The notes under the pieces: model-generated | Told to the model about the DNA's origin: nothing | The model's database searches: none | What the model saw: the letters and a program-made list of their open reading frames with translations, nothing else | Position numbers and translations under genes: made by a program | Source of the DNA: Sitta carolinensis | Lineage: Eukaryota > Chordata > Aves > Passeriformes > Sittidae | Direction of reading: 5' to 3' | DNA: 64,000 nucleotides | Assembly (NCBI GenBank): GCA_032173965.1 | Contig: CM063285.1 | Location: forward strand, 24,587,660-24,651,659 | In this document: positions 63,171 to 64,000 of the stretch, one piece after another | How the letters are laid out: each line of letters starts with the position of its first letter | Position numbering within the stretch: the first letter of the stretch is position 1

Positions 63171-63794
63171 TGACGCGGTTGACGGGAGCCCAGGCTGGCT
63201 CTCGGCACACCGGCACCATGCCAGGTGCGGGGATCAGCTGAGGCTGAACCTTAGGAGCAAAGGTTCCTAAACACGGACAGTCTCACTGCATCCAGAGCTC
63301 AGGTGAAGAAGAAAGAGAGAGGCTCTCCAAGGCTAAAGTTCCAACCGGGATGACTTATTAGGGTTGAAGGGGACACACACAGAGAGAGCCCCGCGCAGCT
63401 CCGTGCACAGGATTTTATATGGGTACAAAAAACAAGGGGCAGGTACAACACATTATGCAATGGGGTTAAGTTGGGGTGGAGTTGAAGGGTTGGGTCACGG
63501 GTCTCGGGACAAATCAGGGTAAGATGGAGGAGGGAAGGGGTCACGGGTTTGGTTCTGGGAGGGATTGACACAGAAGGAGCTGGAACAGAGGCGGAACGAG
63601 GGGTTGGGTAGCTGGGACTGACAAGGAAGGGACTGGAACATAGGCGGGGAAAAAGCCATAGAGAGAAAGAGAGGGAGGACGCAACTTCGGGAATAAATCA
63701 ATTTGGGAATACACATAGGGGAAACAAGGGAACAAACCGTTTAACATTAAATAACAACAATTGAATTAAACTAAGACAAACATAAGTTGCAACA
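63171..63794 (-). mobile_element. Solo LTR of an endogenous retrovirus
   Basis: A 624-bp block interrupts the CR1 element. Read on the minus strand it begins TGTTGCAAC and ends CGCGTCA, so it has the TG...CA ends of retroviral LTRs. It has a TATA box (tataaaat, from 63,419), a GC-rich stretch just downstream where transcription would start, an aataag polyadenylation-like word (63,355-63,360) and a U5-like remainder. No primer-binding site, gag, pol or env follows on either side, so this is a solo LTR left by recombination between the two LTRs of a provirus. It contains no coding sequence. The composition (GC-rich R/U5, A/T-rich U3 start) is typical of avian families, but I cannot name the family. 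Confidence 0.8.
63412..63419 (-). promoter_or_regulatory. LTR TATA box
   Basis: On the minus strand this reads tataaaat, preceded by ccca and followed about 25-30 bp downstream by the GC-rich segment near 63,385-63,395. This is the expected layout of a retroviral U3/R boundary. Whether it is active in any tissue is unknown. Confidence 0.6.
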
Positions 63795-63799
63795 ATAGT
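63795..63799. repeat. Right target-site duplication of the LTR
   Basis: atagt, one mismatch from the left copy acagt. The CR1 sequence resumes immediately afterwards with gccatggtctag. Confidence 0.6.
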
Positions 63800-63895
63800 G
63801 CCATGGTCTAGTTTACAGGGTGGTGATCAGTCAGAGGCTGGACACAATGATCTTGGAGGTTTTTTCCAGCCTATATAATTCTGTGATTCTATAAT
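63800..63895 (+). mobile_element. CR1 LINE, right part (3' terminus)
   Basis: Continues the CR1 copy that stops at 63,170: gccatggtctagtttacagggtggtgatcag, then ggctggacacaatgatcttggagg, ttttccagcct, and the terminal repeats attctgtgattctat that mark CR1 3' ends. The orientation and the order of the family sequence agree with the left part, so both derive from one insertion. Confidence 0.9.
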
Positions 63896-64000
63896 ATTTC
63901 AGGTTTATCAGCATTAATGAACTGAATAATGAAATATATAATATAGTGTATCTCTCAAATGAGAAGAGTAATTTTTCAGAGTTTTTGGTGGTCTATACAC
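63896..64000. other. Short non-coding end of the window
   Basis: AT-rich sequence beyond the CR1 3' terminus with no recognisable feature. Confidence 0.6.

Noticed and set aside
63171..63794. Plus-strand orientation of the LTR, suggested by aataaa near 63,694
   Set aside because: The plus reading lacks a suitably placed TATA box, while the minus reading has the TATA box, GC-rich start and polyadenylation-like word in the right order.
1..64000. CRISPR arrays, operons, phage or bacterial genes
   Set aside because: No spaced direct-repeat arrays, no ribosome-binding-site-led gene strings and no long non-repeat open frames. The repeats present are avian-type.

Overview
The window looks like ordinary nuclear DNA of a bird: long AT-rich non-coding sequence, three CR1 LINE copies with the 3' ends typical of sauropsids, an avian-type solo retroviral LTR, long A/T and TTCC simple repeats, and one short CpG island. 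I found no intact protein-coding gene, rRNA, functional tRNA, operon or CRISPR array. It is best read as intergenic sequence or the inside of a very large intron. I cannot name the host gene or the species from the sequence alone.

Layout. 1-24 kb is AT-rich unique sequence with small tandem and inverted repeats, two old CR1 tails (about 8.64-8.80 and 10.73-10.88 kb) and weak, broken coding-like patches on the minus strand (4.6-5.8 and 14.8-15.7 kb). 24,152-24,856 is one uninterrupted 705-nt polypyrimidine tract, made of TTCC units and then a 10-bp higher-order unit. 25-42 kb is again mostly unique, with a GC-richer patch at 34.2-35.2 kb and a possible hAT-type terminus near 40.03 kb. 42.3-43.1 kb is unusually CpG-rich for its surroundings and has four GATA motifs. 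Near 47.6-47.9 kb a 38-nt T run and a 10-bp flanking duplication suggest a short minus-strand poly(A) retrocopy. 50,434-50,795 is a clear CpG island, the best promoter candidate. A decayed tRNA-like sequence lies at 53.68 kb. A minus-strand region at 55.2-56.4 kb holds several coding-like pieces in shifting frames, possibly a dead gene.

At the right end, a CR1 copy that seems to have lost an internal segment was later split by a 624-bp minus-strand solo LTR bounded by TG...CA and near-identical 5-bp flanks. The oldest-to-youngest order (CR1 insertion, internal loss, LTR insertion, LTR-LTR recombination) is mostly readable from the sequence. No genes work together here. The functional content, if any, is regulatory: the CpG island, the CpG/GATA patch, and perhaps the LTR promoter.
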